From NCBI GenBank assembly GCA_003134815.1, contig PLCO01000056.1:310-64309 (forward strand): DNA of 64,000 nt, in the 5' to 3' direction. Under the pieces are notes generated by a model. It searched no databases. It was not told the DNA's origin and was given only the letters and a program-made list of their open reading frames with translations. A program made the translations under genes and the position numbers. The stretch comes from Acidobacteriaceae bacterium. Lineage in GTDB: Bacteria; Acidobacteriota; Terriglobia; Terriglobales; Acidobacteriaceae. Positions within the stretch are counted from its first letter, which is position 1, and every line of letters begins with the position of its first letter. Below are positions 17,707 through 26,457 of the stretch, piece by piece.

Positions 17707-19173
17707 TCACCGCAACTCATACGGCTTCTCTGGCGCGGGCACTGCGTCCGGCGTTTTCGGCACCTTTGCCACATCAAGTTTGGCCGCGCCCGCCAACCCT
17801 ACGCCCGTCACGTTGTCGATGCTGATCAGCGGCCCATCGAACCCCGTCACTTTCACATCGCGAATCACCACATTCTTCATGTTCGCCAGCGCGATACCGC
17901 TCTTGCAGGTTCCAGTGACATTGCTCAGTGAAAAGCCCACGAGCGGCTTGCGCGGGTGAATCTCCGTCGCATGTACCAGCACAGGCACATCCGCCACGCG
18001 TATGTTCGAAAAGCGAAAGTTGGCAAACTTCGGAATCCCCTCATCGCCGGGAACAGGAAACTCATCTTGTTTGCCGCTGTTCAAATTATTCAGCCGCAGA
18101 AATCCCTGCCCCATGCCCGAAACATCCAGATCGTTCACGGTAATGTTTTCGACAAACGCTCCGCGCCCCGGCCGGCTCTTGATGTAGATGGCGTGGCTGC
18201 GCGCGCCCACGCATTTGCAATGCTCCACAACCACATTGCGAATTCCCGCCGACGTCTCGCTCCCAATTCCCACGCACGCAAAGTTCCGGTCGCTGAATGT
18301 GCAGTTCGCGATGCGTACATCCTCAGTCGGCCGGTTGATCGTGTATCCCTCCTCGCCGCGCCCCGACTTGAGCGAAATGCAGTCGTCGCCGGTCTCAAAC
18401 GTGCAGCCATCGATCACGACGCCCCTGCATGAGTCCACATCGATGCCGTCCGCGCCGCTGTGAACCACGACATTTCTGAACGCGACATTCTCGCAATACA
18501 CCGGATGAATCGACCACATCCCCGCCTGGCTGGTGTAGCAATTCTCCACGCGCACATCGCGGCAATTCGTGAATTCAAGCAGCGCTGGCAGCCGCATTCC
18601 CGTCGCGTGCTCCACCCGTCCCTTGATCGCGTCGCTTGCCACAATCTTTCCCGGCCCAGCGATCCCAACGTTCTCGCTGTCGATTGCGGAGATGAGCGCG
18701 CTGTATCCTTTGATCCATCGCCCCTCCCAGCGCACCTGCGTCACCGGATAATCATTCATCTCACCTGACCCGAGCAGGCTGGCGCCATCCTCCACGCGCA
18801 ACAGCACATTGCTGCGCAGCACGAGCGCACCCGTCACGTTGTCGCCCGCCGGAACCACCACCTCGCCTCCGCCCAACGCAGCGCAGCGGTCGATCGTCTG
18901 TTGCAGCGCCAGCGTATCTTTCGTCTTACCGTCCCCAGCCGCACCAAAATCCTTCACATTCAGCGTCACCGTCGGTCCTGTGTGCGCGGATGTCGCGTTC
19001 GCAGTTGCCTGATGCGTTTCCGCCCGGCGCGCGTCTCCAGTTTTTGCCTGCTGCGCCAGCCCAATCCCATTCAGCGCAACCAATACAGGTGCTGCCAGCG
19101 CACCCTGCGCCGCCGCTTTCAAAAAGTCTCTTCGCTCCAAAGTTCCGCTCGCGACTCTGTTCACGTTTTTCAT
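17707..19173 (-). CDS. GH28-like right-handed beta-helix protein, Tat-type signal
   Basis: This 488-aa protein has [24 protein letters not shown] near the N-terminus, a Tat-like signal, and then the pectate-lyase-3-type opening [19 protein letters not shown]. The beta-helix follows with repeated short strands. GH28 landmarks are [21 protein letters not shown] and [13 protein letters not shown], with [11 protein letters not shown] at the fourth site. The catalytic-region GHG is replaced by NFA and the RIK Arg by Tyr, so substrate or mechanism may differ from polygalacturonase. The start at 19173 is preferred over 19194. It probably acts in the periplasm or outside the cell. Confidence 0.82.
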   Translation of the reverse strand: MKNVNRVASGTLERRDFLKAAAQGALAAPVLVALNGIGLAQQAKTGDARRAETHQATANATSAHTGPTVTLNVKDFGAAGDGKTKDTLALQQTIDRCAALGGGEVVVPAGDNVTGALVLRSNVLLRVEDGASLLGSGEMNDYPVTQVRWEGRWIKGYSALISAIDSENVGIAGPGKIVASDAIKGRVEHATGMRLPALLEFTNCRDVRVENCYTSQAGMWSIHPVYCENVAFRNVVVHSGADGIDVDSCRGVVIDGCTFETGDDCISLKSGRGEEGYTINRPTEDVRIANCTFSDRNFACVGIGSETSAGIRNVVVEHCKCVGARSHAIYIKSRPGRGAFVENITVNDLDVSGMGQGFLRLNNLNSGKQDEFPVPGDEGIPKFANFRFSNIRVADVPVLVHATEIHPRKPLVGFSLSNVTGTCKSGIALANMKNVVIRDVKVTGFDGPLISIDNVTGVGLAGAAKLDVAKVPKTPDAVPAPEKPYELR

Positions 19174-19312
19174 TTCTCCCCGCATCGGGCACAAACGCGT
19201 CTCGGCCGTGCGGCCAGCGGTCAGTCCACTCGATACGCGTTAGCAATCTTCCGAGCGTCAGCAATCTTCCAAGACCGGGATGCCCGTGTCAAGCCCGCCG
19301 CACTTCGCTTCA

Positions 19313-19708
19313 TCAGCCCCGATATTGCTCGTCGCTCACGTGCTCCATCCAGTCCACCACCTTCCCGTCGAGCCTTTCCTGGATGGCGATGTGCGTCATA
19401 GCCGTGTCAGGGCCAGCCCCGTGCCAGTGTTTCTCGCCAGGCGAAAACCACACCACATCCCCCGGGCGAATCTCTTCGATCTCGCCACCCCAGCGCTGCG
19501 CCCGCCCGCAACCCGCAGTCACAATCAAAGTCTGCCCCAGCGGATGCGTGTGCCACGCCGTCCGCGCGCCCGGCTCGAACGTCACGCTCGCGCCCTGCAC
19601 AAATGCCGGCTCCGGCGCCTGAAACAGCGGATCGATCCGCACTGTCCCAGTGAACCAATCTGCCGGCCCTTTGCCTGACGGCTGGGAGCCGCTTCTCTTA
19701 ATCTCCAT
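19313..19708 (-). CDS. Cupin-domain protein, (R)-mandelonitrile-lyase-like
   Basis: This 131-aa single cupin has [21 protein letters not shown] (His-x-His of motif 1), [18 protein letters not shown] (motif 2) and a C-terminal EHVSDEQY block. This spacing matches small bicarbonate-length cupins of the mandelonitrile-lyase/AraC-binding type, which hold a divalent metal. A gene next to GH28 and LamG could be a carbohydrate or aldehyde enzyme; the true substrate cannot be told. It diverges from aroDE. Confidence 0.8.
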   Translation of the reverse strand: MEIKRSGSQPSGKGPADWFTGTVRIDPLFQAPEPAFVQGASVTFEPGARTAWHTHPLGQTLIVTAGCGRAQRWGGEIEEIRPGDVVWFSPGEKHWHGAGPDTAMTHIAIQERLDGKVVDWMEHVSDEQYRG

Positions 19709-19858
19709 CTCCGAGTCCCTCCCGAGGAATTTGACCGCTCAATGACTAAAGTACTCGACTCGAACGGTGTGCGAGCTCCCAAACCAGCCAGTTTTGGTAC
19801 TGAAATACCCCCTCAATCTGCACATTCTTGGTTGCATTCGCCGCAAAACCCCTTTAAT

Positions 19859-21466
19859 ATGCGTCAATTGAAGAGAATGCCTCTCGCCGTCGCCAGTACG
19901 ATTGACCAGCCGACCGCACCGGCTGCAGTATTGCCCCGCCTGCGCATGGGCAAGCTGTGTATCGCCGTCCAGGCAGCCACCCCGGCTGAGCTGATCTCGC
20001 GCGCCGAAGCTGCCATTAAAGACTCTGTTTTCATCGAGTTCCGCCTCGACCTTCTGCCCAAGCCCCCCGCTGTCCTACCCGACATAAAGGCCCTCCTCAA
20101 CCGGCGTCGAGACATCACGGCCATTGCCACCTGCCGGCGCAAGCCTTATGGCGGCAAGTTCACCGGGTCCCTTAACGCGGAGCTCGAAATCCTCCTCAAA
20201 GCTGCCGAAACCGGCTGTCAGATCGTCGATTTAGAGGTCGAGTCAGCCGAGCAGTGTACCCGCCCCCAGCTGGCCAAGTTCCGCGCCGCCCTCAAAGCCG
20301 CCGGTGCCGCGCTCCTCATCAGTTCGCACGACTTCACCCGCACCCGCCGCCCCGAGGGCCTCAATCAGACCGCCAAGCGCATCGCCGCATACGAGCCCGA
20401 CTTCGTCAAAGTCGTCACCACCGCTCGCAGCTTGGCTGACAATCTCTCCGTCCTCCAAATGATTGAGGATCAGTCGATCAATGCCCAAGTCGTCGGCATC
20501 GCCATGGGCGAGGAAGGCCTGATCAGCCGGATCCTGAGTCCGCGCGCCGGCGCAGCATTCACATTCGCCTCCGCAACTGACGGCGCAGAAACCGCCGCTG
20601 GCCAGGTCCCCGCGCGCACGCTCCTCGATATTTTTCGTCTTGACCAGCTCGACCGGGCCACGCGCATCTTCGCCGTCGCCGGCAATCCCATCGCCCACTC
20701 CCTTTCGCCGCTCATGCACTCCACGGCCTTCCGCCGCGAAAACGTCAACGCCGTCATGCTTCCGCTCAAGGTTCGCACCCTCGACGACCTGCTCACCATC
20801 GTCCGCGACCTGCCCCTCGACGGCGTCGCCGTCACCATGCCGCTCAAGCAGGAGGTCCTTCCGCACCTCGCCAACATGGACCCGCTCACTGGCCGCATCG
20901 GCGCATGCAACACCCTGCGCACCGGCGCAGACGGCAAGCTCTACGGCTTCAATACTGACGTGGCCGGCATCGTTCGCCCGCTCGAGCGCCGCATCAAGCT
21001 CCACGGCGCGCGCATTCTCGTCCTCGGCGCAGGCGGCGCTGCACGCGCAGCCGTCTTCGGCCTTGTCGAGCAGGGCGCTGAAGTCTTCATCGTCAACCGC
21101 ACGCACGAGAAGGCCGTGGCATTAGCTCGCAAAGCCAAAGCTCACGTCCTCCGCCAAAGCCTGCTCTCGAAGACCCGCTTTGACGCCATCATCAATACCA
21201 CCCCGTGCGGAATGACCGGCATCAAGCAGCAGTTGCCTATCAAGGAAAGCGAACTCAACGCCTCGATCGTCTTCGACCTCGTTTACACGCCGCTTGAAAC
21301 ACCACTCCTCAAGCTGGCCAAGTCGCGCGGCCTCGCCGTCATCTCCGGCCTTGAAATGTTCGTCCATCAGGGCGCTCGCCAGTTCGAAATCTGGACCGGC
21401 AAGCCCGCTCCCGAAGCCGAAATGCTCCGCGTCGTCGAGCTCGAGCTCCGCCGCCACCCGCAATAA
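19859..21466 (+). CDS. aroDE: Bifunctional 3-dehydroquinate dehydratase / shikimate dehydrogenase
   Basis: This protein of about 535 aa fuses two shikimate-pathway enzymes. The N-terminal type I dehydroquinase (about residues 35-255) has the EFRLDLL start, ISSHDF and FVKVVTTA with the Schiff-base Lys. The C-terminal shikimate dehydrogenase (about 265-535) has GNPIAHSLSPLMH, AVTMPLKQE with the catalytic Lys, the LGAGGAARA nucleotide fold and NTTPCGM. It converts 3-dehydroquinate to shikimate in two steps. ATG 19877 with AAGAGA upstream is an equally good start; the frame opens at 19742. The fusion is common in plants and known in some bacteria. Confidence 0.93.
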   Translation: MRQLKRMPLAVASTIDQPTAPAAVLPRLRMGKLCIAVQAATPAELISRAEAAIKDSVFIEFRLDLLPKPPAVLPDIKALLNRRRDITAIATCRRKPYGGKFTGSLNAELEILLKAAETGCQIVDLEVESAEQCTRPQLAKFRAALKAAGAALLISSHDFTRTRRPEGLNQTAKRIAAYEPDFVKVVTTARSLADNLSVLQMIEDQSINAQVVGIAMGEEGLISRILSPRAGAAFTFASATDGAETAAGQVPARTLLDIFRLDQLDRATRIFAVAGNPIAHSLSPLMHSTAFRRENVNAVMLPLKVRTLDDLLTIVRDLPLDGVAVTMPLKQEVLPHLANMDPLTGRIGACNTLRTGADGKLYGFNTDVAGIVRPLERRIKLHGARILVLGAGGAARAAVFGLVEQGAEVFIVNRTHEKAVALARKAKAHVLRQSLLSKTRFDAIINTTPCGMTGIKQQLPIKESELNASIVFDLVYTPLETPLLKLAKSRGLAVISGLEMFVHQGARQFEIWTGKPAPEAEMLRVVELELRRHPQ

Positions 21467-21588
21467 ATCCCGCGCGACTATACCAGCGTGGAACCCCTCC
21501 TTCTCCGCTCGGAAATTCAGCATTGATCCCGCAACAACCCAGCAGCGGTACAATTCTTGCGACTCAGCGTTCAAAAAGGAGATGCACA

Positions 21589-23595
21589 ATGCCAGATGCT
21601 GCCGGCTTGATTCTGCTTTTTCTTGTCGTAGTTGTGGTCTTGTTCGTGTTCGCCACTGCCTTTGCGTCGTTCTACAGCATTGGCCCCACCCAAATCGGAC
21701 TGGTGCGAAAAAGGTTTGGCAGCAAGCTGCCCGGCAACAATCCCATCGCCTTCCTGGGCGAAGCGGGTTATCAGGCCGACCTTCTCATGCCCGGCGTACG
21801 CTTCAAATTCAAACCTTTATTCACCGTCACAAAGCATCCGTGGGTTCAGGTGCCTGCCGGGCAAATCGGCGTTGTGATCGCGCAGGTTGGCAAGCCCACG
21901 CCTATCGGCGCAAAGTCAGGCAGGTACGACTCGGCCTTCGGCAACTTTACTGACCTGCGAGTGTTTGTGGACAAGAACGGAGAGAAGGGCGTGCAAAGGC
22001 CGGTTCTTTCCCCCGGCACACTGGCGCCCATTCACCCCGTGGCATTCCTGGTCATCACCAGGCCGCAGGTTTTCGGCGTGCCGGTGTCAGACGAGTACAG
22101 CAGGCTCGCCCGCGGCGGCAAGCTGGACTTTCGAGCCTTCGGCCTTGAAGATTGGCAGCTCGATGTCACGCGCATTGCGCCCAAGCCGACCGGCGACGGC
22201 GGCAAAGTCGCGGACATGATCGGAGTGGTCACCGCGCTCGACGGCGAGCCCTTGCCCGCCGGCGCTATCGCCAGCCGCCTCGGTGGATTCAATGACGTAA
22301 GTCAATTAGAAGGGAAAGCGGACGTAACCGATTTCGAGCTGATGGGGATAATTCTCGGCAGCAAGAACGACCAGCACAATAACTATCAGGACTTCCAGAA
22401 GTTTCTTGAAGCCGGCGGCAAAATCGGCCTTCAGCACGACCCTTTGCTCTATGGCGCTTACAACCTCAACCCGTTCCTGATCCGCGTGGAGCCGGTTCCG
22501 ATGCTGGTTGTGGAACAAGGTCAGGTCGCCGTCATCAAGGCGTACGTAGGATTGCCCACGCAGGACACGTCCGGCGCAAACTTCAAGTTCGGCAGCCTTG
22601 TTCGCCCCGGCCACCAGGGCATCTGGCAGGAGGCGCTGCGAACAGGGAAGTACCCCATCAATCCCCGGATCTACGACGCCAAACTTGTTCTTACCTCAAT
22701 TCTCAAGCTCGATTGGGCAAAGGATGTCACTGGCGCTCACGGCCTTGACGCGCGCCTGGAGCCGATCATAGCCAAAAGCAATGAGGGCTTTGTTTTCAGC
22801 ATCGACCTCCAGGTTCTCATTCACGTTCCCGATACGAATGCGCCTCGCGTCATCTCCATGGTCGGTTCCATGGAAAATCTCGTCAACGAGGTTCTTCAGG
22901 CTGCCGTCGGCAACCTCTTTCGCGACAAGATCGGCGGCATGGAAGCCATTACGTTTATCCAGACGCGCCAGAGCGTCCAGGAACAGGCCTTCAACTACAT
23001 CCAGTCGAAACTCGCCGAGTATGAAATCGAGACGCGGGGAGTTTATATCCAGGATGTCGTCTACCCCGAGCAGTTGGTCACCGTTCTCACCCAGCGCGAA
23101 GTCGCCCATCAGGAAGTGGAAACTTTCAAAATGCAGCGCCAGGCGCAAGACCAGCGCATCGAGACGGAGAAGGCTCGCGGCACCGCCGATATGCAGGTGG
23201 ACCTTGCCAAGTCAAAGGTCGGTGTCGACATTCAAACCAACCGGACCGAGGCCAGGATGAAGGAGGCCCAGGGCGAAGCCGCGTACATTGAGCAGACCGG
23301 AACCGCAAGGGGCGCCGAAGTTCGTGCCGTCGGCCTGGCCAACGCCGAGGCCTATGAGCGCCAGGTCGGAGCGCTCGGCAAGGGGCCCACCGCTCTCGTC
23401 AATGCCATCAAAGCGCTCTCGGTCGGTAATGTCGCGTTCGTTCCCAAAATCCTTGTCGTCGGCGGCAGCGGCAATCAGGGCATCCTCGAAAGCCTCGGAT
23501 CGCTCCTCATGGACAAGCTCGACACCAGCACCGCGGACTCCGCAGGCACGGCGGACTCCGGCTACGCCAGCTCCTCACCCGTCAAGCCAACGTAA
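21589..23595 (+). CDS. SPFH/Band 7 (flotillin-like) membrane protein
   Basis: This 668-aa protein starts at ATG 21589 with AAAGGAG 8 bases upstream. One N-terminal membrane helix (LILLFLVVVVVLFVFATAFASF) precedes a Band 7 domain (GVVIAQVGKP, VVEQGQVAVIKAYVG, FSIDLQVLIHVPD). A long charged coiled-coil region (ETFKMQRQAQDQRIETEKARGTADM) and a Gly/Ser-rich tail follow. SPFH proteins scaffold membrane microdomains and often partner with an NfeD-like protein; none is adjacent here. The last 15 codons and 20 bases beyond are duplicated at 26352-26416. Confidence 0.85.
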   Translation: MPDAAGLILLFLVVVVVLFVFATAFASFYSIGPTQIGLVRKRFGSKLPGNNPIAFLGEAGYQADLLMPGVRFKFKPLFTVTKHPWVQVPAGQIGVVIAQVGKPTPIGAKSGRYDSAFGNFTDLRVFVDKNGEKGVQRPVLSPGTLAPIHPVAFLVITRPQVFGVPVSDEYSRLARGGKLDFRAFGLEDWQLDVTRIAPKPTGDGGKVADMIGVVTALDGEPLPAGAIASRLGGFNDVSQLEGKADVTDFELMGIILGSKNDQHNNYQDFQKFLEAGGKIGLQHDPLLYGAYNLNPFLIRVEPVPMLVVEQGQVAVIKAYVGLPTQDTSGANFKFGSLVRPGHQGIWQEALRTGKYPINPRIYDAKLVLTSILKLDWAKDVTGAHGLDARLEPIIAKSNEGFVFSIDLQVLIHVPDTNAPRVISMVGSMENLVNEVLQAAVGNLFRDKIGGMEAITFIQTRQSVQEQAFNYIQSKLAEYEIETRGVYIQDVVYPEQLVTVLTQREVAHQEVETFKMQRQAQDQRIETEKARGTADMQVDLAKSKVGVDIQTNRTEARMKEAQGEAAYIEQTGTARGAEVRAVGLANAEAYERQVGALGKGPTALVNAIKALSVGNVAFVPKILVVGGSGNQGILESLGSLLMDKLDTSTADSAGTADSGYASSSPVKPT

Positions 23596-23615
23596 GCCAG
23601 CCGCGCCAAAAACGC
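23551..23615 (+). repeat. 65-bp direct repeat, left copy (SPFH 3' end)
   Basis: This segment holds the last 14 codons and stop of the SPFH gene plus about 20 bases beyond. It matches 26352-26416 with only two mismatches (23589-23590). The copies bracket the three-gene cassette. Confidence 0.92.
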
Positions 23616-23669
23616 CGTGCCCTGATCGACCGGCTGATCCTCGGGGCCTGTGAGTTCCTCCACTCAATG

Positions 23670-23711
23670 TGGGTGCCCCAGGTCCCTTGCGTTCGGGGAC
23701 CTTGGACGGCA
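23670..23711 (+). repeat. GGTGCCCCA-type stem-loop
   Basis: The arms CCAGGTCCC and GGGGACCTTGG around a short loop form a hairpin related to that at 13579-13617. It lies between convergent genes, just inside the left direct repeat, and could terminate both. Confidence 0.6.
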
Positions 23712-23760
23712 CGAACTCCGGCTGGCTCTTTCTCTGCACGGGACCGGCGTTCTTTGATTG

Positions 23761-24600
23761 CTATATGTATTCCCCAGGCGGATCTTGCTTCAGGCTGACG
23801 TCCTCTAAACGCCACTGCTTATAGCCATCCAACATGTGCCGCACAGAAAACACGGTGTCAGCGACCGCTTCGCAAGCACGGAGATCGACGGAGTGCCAAA
23901 GGCCCTGTTTAGAGAAGTTCCTTTCGAAGCTCATACGGAGCTTGTTGGCGTAGTCCTCCGCCACCGCTTTGCCCCCGAGCACAAGCGTTGAGTACACGAT
24001 CTTGACCGATAGCTCATATGGAACCTCGTCAGGCAGATGATTGTCTTCCGGGTCGTACATCATCCAAATGCCGCTGATGGCGTCGGGATCCGCAGACCGG
24101 AGCCCTTTCTTGATCGGCTCCATTCGGCTGTCTAGATCATCGGGAAATGCTGCACGGTTGTAGCGCGCCGCAAGCCACACCTGCAATATCTGCACACCCT
24201 TTCTCCCGAGAACCGCATCAGGGTCGGGGACCACGTCCATCAGCAATTTCTTGTCAACAGGGATCTTATTACGGGCATGTAATTCGAGAACTTTCTTTTC
24301 GCCATCCTGCTTGTATTCGAGATGCAGTCTCCGCGGGTTCCGCCCGTTGTATAGGCCGCCACTCTGTTCGTTCGTGTTTCGTCCCTGTATCAACTCCACA
24401 TGCGGCTCAACCTCATACGGCCTGACTAGGTCGCAGTCGTGGGAGACGACAACAAGCACCGGATTGGGATTATCCTTTGGAGTCGCTATGCCGAGCCGAT
24501 CGCGCACAGCCTTGGGGAGAATTGATCCCTGCCTCAGCTTCATCGTCGCATCATCCTTTTGGGAGGATGATGCGACGGACTGTTCGCGGGATCTATCCAT
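23761..24600 (-). CDS. Unrecognised protein with SHDCDL motif, third gene of the cassette
   Basis: This 279-aa protein has no family I can name. After a Ser-rich N-terminus it reads LRQGSILPKAVRDRLG, then VLVVVSHDCDLVRPYE (about residues 49-64). Here His, Asp, Cys and Asp are clustered and could bind metal or form an active site. A LYNGRNPRRLHLEY stretch, an AARYNRAAFPDDLDSRM block and an all-soluble C-terminal half follow. The ATG at 24600 overlaps the upstream stop by 8 bp (ATGGATAG) with GGAAGAG before it, so translation is coupled to the HTH gene. A downstream ATG at 24543 is possible. Confidence 0.62.
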   Translation of the reverse strand: MDRSREQSVASSSQKDDATMKLRQGSILPKAVRDRLGIATPKDNPNPVLVVVSHDCDLVRPYEVEPHVELIQGRNTNEQSGGLYNGRNPRRLHLEYKQDGEKKVLELHARNKIPVDKKLLMDVVPDPDAVLGRKGVQILQVWLAARYNRAAFPDDLDSRMEPIKKGLRSADPDAISGIWMMYDPEDNHLPDEVPYELSVKIVYSTLVLGGKAVAEDYANKLRMSFERNFSKQGLWHSVDLRACEAVADTVFSVRHMLDGYKQWRLEDVSLKQDPPGEYI

Positions 24601-25255
24601 CAAACTCTTCCAGAATTGGCGCAGCCAATTCCATAACTGACGAAAGATCTTGCTCGCGATGGCGCGTGTTTTGGTGCTCCGCAATGGACCGGTCGCGCGA
24701 ACCCTGCTCAGCGACAGACTGCTCTTCTAGAAGTGCAATTGCGGAATCTACATTCGCACCGCTAACCAGTAGCTGGAACAGAGAATCCCCCTCTGGCGAG
24801 AGAGGACGATGAATGAAGTGCTCGGGTCTATCAATGCCTGCAACCCGGATGCGTTTTGCAATAAGGCTCATTTGCCAAACTCTTTGGGCGTATTCATTTT
24901 TCAGATTCTCCCCTTTCAGCCAAAGATAAACAGCCTGCCGAGAAACACCGAAAATATCCGCTACCTCTGACATCTTGAGTCCGAGCCCGTCTCGAATTTG
25001 AAGGATCGCTTTGGGAATGCTGATCTCTTGGGTCGACTTCTTGCGTTCTAGAGAAGGCGCGCAGCTGATCGCAACCGCTGGGGCAGTGGTCCATTGGGAG
25101 ACCAACGCTGCATTCATTGGCGAGTAAAATCCACCCGTACCGGCGACGAATGCTCCGAATAGCGTCACAGCAGCAGCAAATTGCCGCGGATTGCCCCTCG
25201 CGTATAGAACCGATGCAGAACTGAAGACCTTACCCTCGCTCTTTTCAACATTCAT
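24593..25255 (-). CDS. HTH protein with N-terminal hydrophobic segment, second gene of the cassette
   Basis: This 220-aa protein has a hydrophobic stretch at about residues 26-52 (AAAVTLFGAFVAGTGGFYSP). A helix-turn-helix of XRE/phage-repressor type follows, with LQIRDGLGLKMSEVADIFGVSRQAVYLWLKGE at about residues 86-117. The C-terminal 90 residues are acidic and unrecognised. It could repress its own operon, perhaps through the tandem repeats at 26092-26128, or act as the membrane-linked sensor of the module. GGAGG precedes the ATG, 4 bp after the TIGR04255-like stop. Confidence 0.72.
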   Translation of the reverse strand: MNVEKSEGKVFSSASVLYARGNPRQFAAAVTLFGAFVAGTGGFYSPMNAALVSQWTTAPAVAISCAPSLERKKSTQEISIPKAILQIRDGLGLKMSEVADIFGVSRQAVYLWLKGENLKNEYAQRVWQMSLIAKRIRVAGIDRPEHFIHRPLSPEGDSLFQLLVSGANVDSAIALLEEQSVAEQGSRDRSIAEHQNTRHREQDLSSVMELAAPILEEFDG

Positions 25256-25259
25256 GAAG

Positions 25260-26042
25260 CTACCTCCACAGATCCAATGCTAACTGCGAGACGGCACCGC
25301 GGAAGGCCTTTGAGGCTTCCTCTTTTACAGCCGTGAGGCGCTCGCCTATAACATCAGGATCGAAGTCGAACTGCTCACGGGCCGTGCAATCCGTATCAAG
25401 AATGGCGTGCCAGTCGTTAATCGACGTGAACCGCGTATCGATCGCTAGGCCAATAGGCATCAAATCGATCGGGGTCGCAAGCACTCCACGAAGAATCACG
25501 ACACGCTGAACAAGGAGGCCCGAGGGACCGACGGTTGACACGCCTTCGAGGATACTGTGCTTTAGGGTGCCATTGGTACCCGAATAGAAGCCGAGCAGCT
25601 CTGGTTTGAGCCAAGCCTCCAGCGGATGGTCTTGACTTGGAATGACGGCGTCGAGCGTTCTAAATCCAATCTGCTCGACGTAATCAAGATTCAGTTCTTT
25701 GTGCACGACCCGAATTGCGATCATGAGGCGGGACTTGAAATCCTGCGATGTTCCGTAGTTGGTCGTTTGGTACGAGATTGAATTCGGAAAGAGAACGATC
25801 TCCCCCGTCTTCTTTGAATTAGTGAACCGCCACCGCTTTTGGCTCGTAGACACCGCCTTGGGCGCTTCGCCTGCTGGGTCGATCTGGAGCGACGTAAGGT
25901 TTTCTTCACTAAACCCGGAAAAGCTGTATTTCCTAAGCTCCGTTTGAAGAGCCTCTATATGGCGGTGCATATCTAGGATTGGGTTGAAACGTACTTGTCC
26001 AATTGTGAAAAAAATTGGAGCGTTTTGCATTTTCTCGCCCAT
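25260..26042 (-). CDS. TIGR04255-like protein, first gene of the cassette
   Basis: This 260-aa protein opens APIFFTIGQVRFNPILDMHRHIEALQTELRK. It contains RWRFTNSKKTGEIVLFPNSISYQTTNYGT, HKELNLDYVEQIGFRTLDAV and a closing FHDxxxD-like WHAILDTDC block. This order of blocks is that of the sporadically distributed TIGR04255 family, whose function is unknown. GGAGG lies about 9 bases before the ATG. It leads a three-gene operon with 4-bp or overlapping junctions. Base composition is visibly more AT-rich than in the flanking aroDE and SPFH genes, which suggests horizontal gain. Confidence 0.72.
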   Translation of the reverse strand: MGEKMQNAPIFFTIGQVRFNPILDMHRHIEALQTELRKYSFSGFSEENLTSLQIDPAGEAPKAVSTSQKRWRFTNSKKTGEIVLFPNSISYQTTNYGTSQDFKSRLMIAIRVVHKELNLDYVEQIGFRTLDAVIPSQDHPLEAWLKPELLGFYSGTNGTLKHSILEGVSTVGPSGLLVQRVVILRGVLATPIDLMPIGLAIDTRFTSINDWHAILDTDCTAREQFDFDPDVIGERLTAVKEEASKAFRGAVSQLALDLWR

Positions 26043-26091
26043 GTCCTTGACTCCCTCCGAGAAACGGATTCTGACTCCGTTATCGTCAAAC

Positions 26092-26128
26092 TTTACACTT
26101 TACTTGACAGTTTACACTTTACTTGACA
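26092..26128. promoter_or_regulatory. Two tandem 18-bp repeats upstream of the TIGR04255-like gene
   Basis: TTTACACTTTACTTGACA occurs at 26092-26109 and exactly again at 26111-26128, 50 to 86 bases upstream of the start at 26042. Their period is 19 bp, close to two helical turns. They suit an operator for the HTH protein of the same operon; this is inference from position. Confidence 0.7.
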
Positions 26129-26307
26129 ATCTCCTATGTCCAAATTCAGAAAATCTTCGACCGCGACCCTGAATTGTCCGGCCCTTGGCCGAGACTCACG
26201 GGCTGTCTAACCCCCTTAGCCCTCGCTCCCTTGCTCCCACGCCTGGAGCGACCCCCTAAACTGAGACAGAGCAGGAAAGCCCCATTTACATGGAATGGAG
26301 GCTTTAG

Positions 26308-26457
26308 ATGAAGCGAGATTATCGTCATTGGATGTCGACTCCGGAAGCACCGCGGACTCCGGCTACGCCAGCTCCTCACCCGTCAAGCCCGCGTAAGCCA
26401 GCCGCGCCAAAAACGCTGCCGCCTTATTGCCGGCCCCGCCGCATTCGCCCTTAAGGC
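26308..26457 (+). pseudogene. Possible truncated 5' end of another gene at the island edge
   Basis: GGAGG six bases before ATG 26308 opens a 49-codon frame starting MKRDYRHWMSTPE. After about 11 codons it runs into the right direct repeat in a frame that makes only Pro/Ala-rich sequence, then stops. The opening resembles the start of esterase-type genes, but this is a weak impression. It may be the remnant of a gene cut by the rearrangement. Confidence 0.3.
26352..26416 (+). repeat. 65-bp direct repeat, right copy
   Basis: This is the second copy of 23551-23615 (two mismatches), 2801 bp downstream in the same orientation. It still encodes the SPFH C-terminal peptide ADSGYASSSPVKP and stop in frame but has no intact gene upstream of it. 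Confidence 0.92.
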
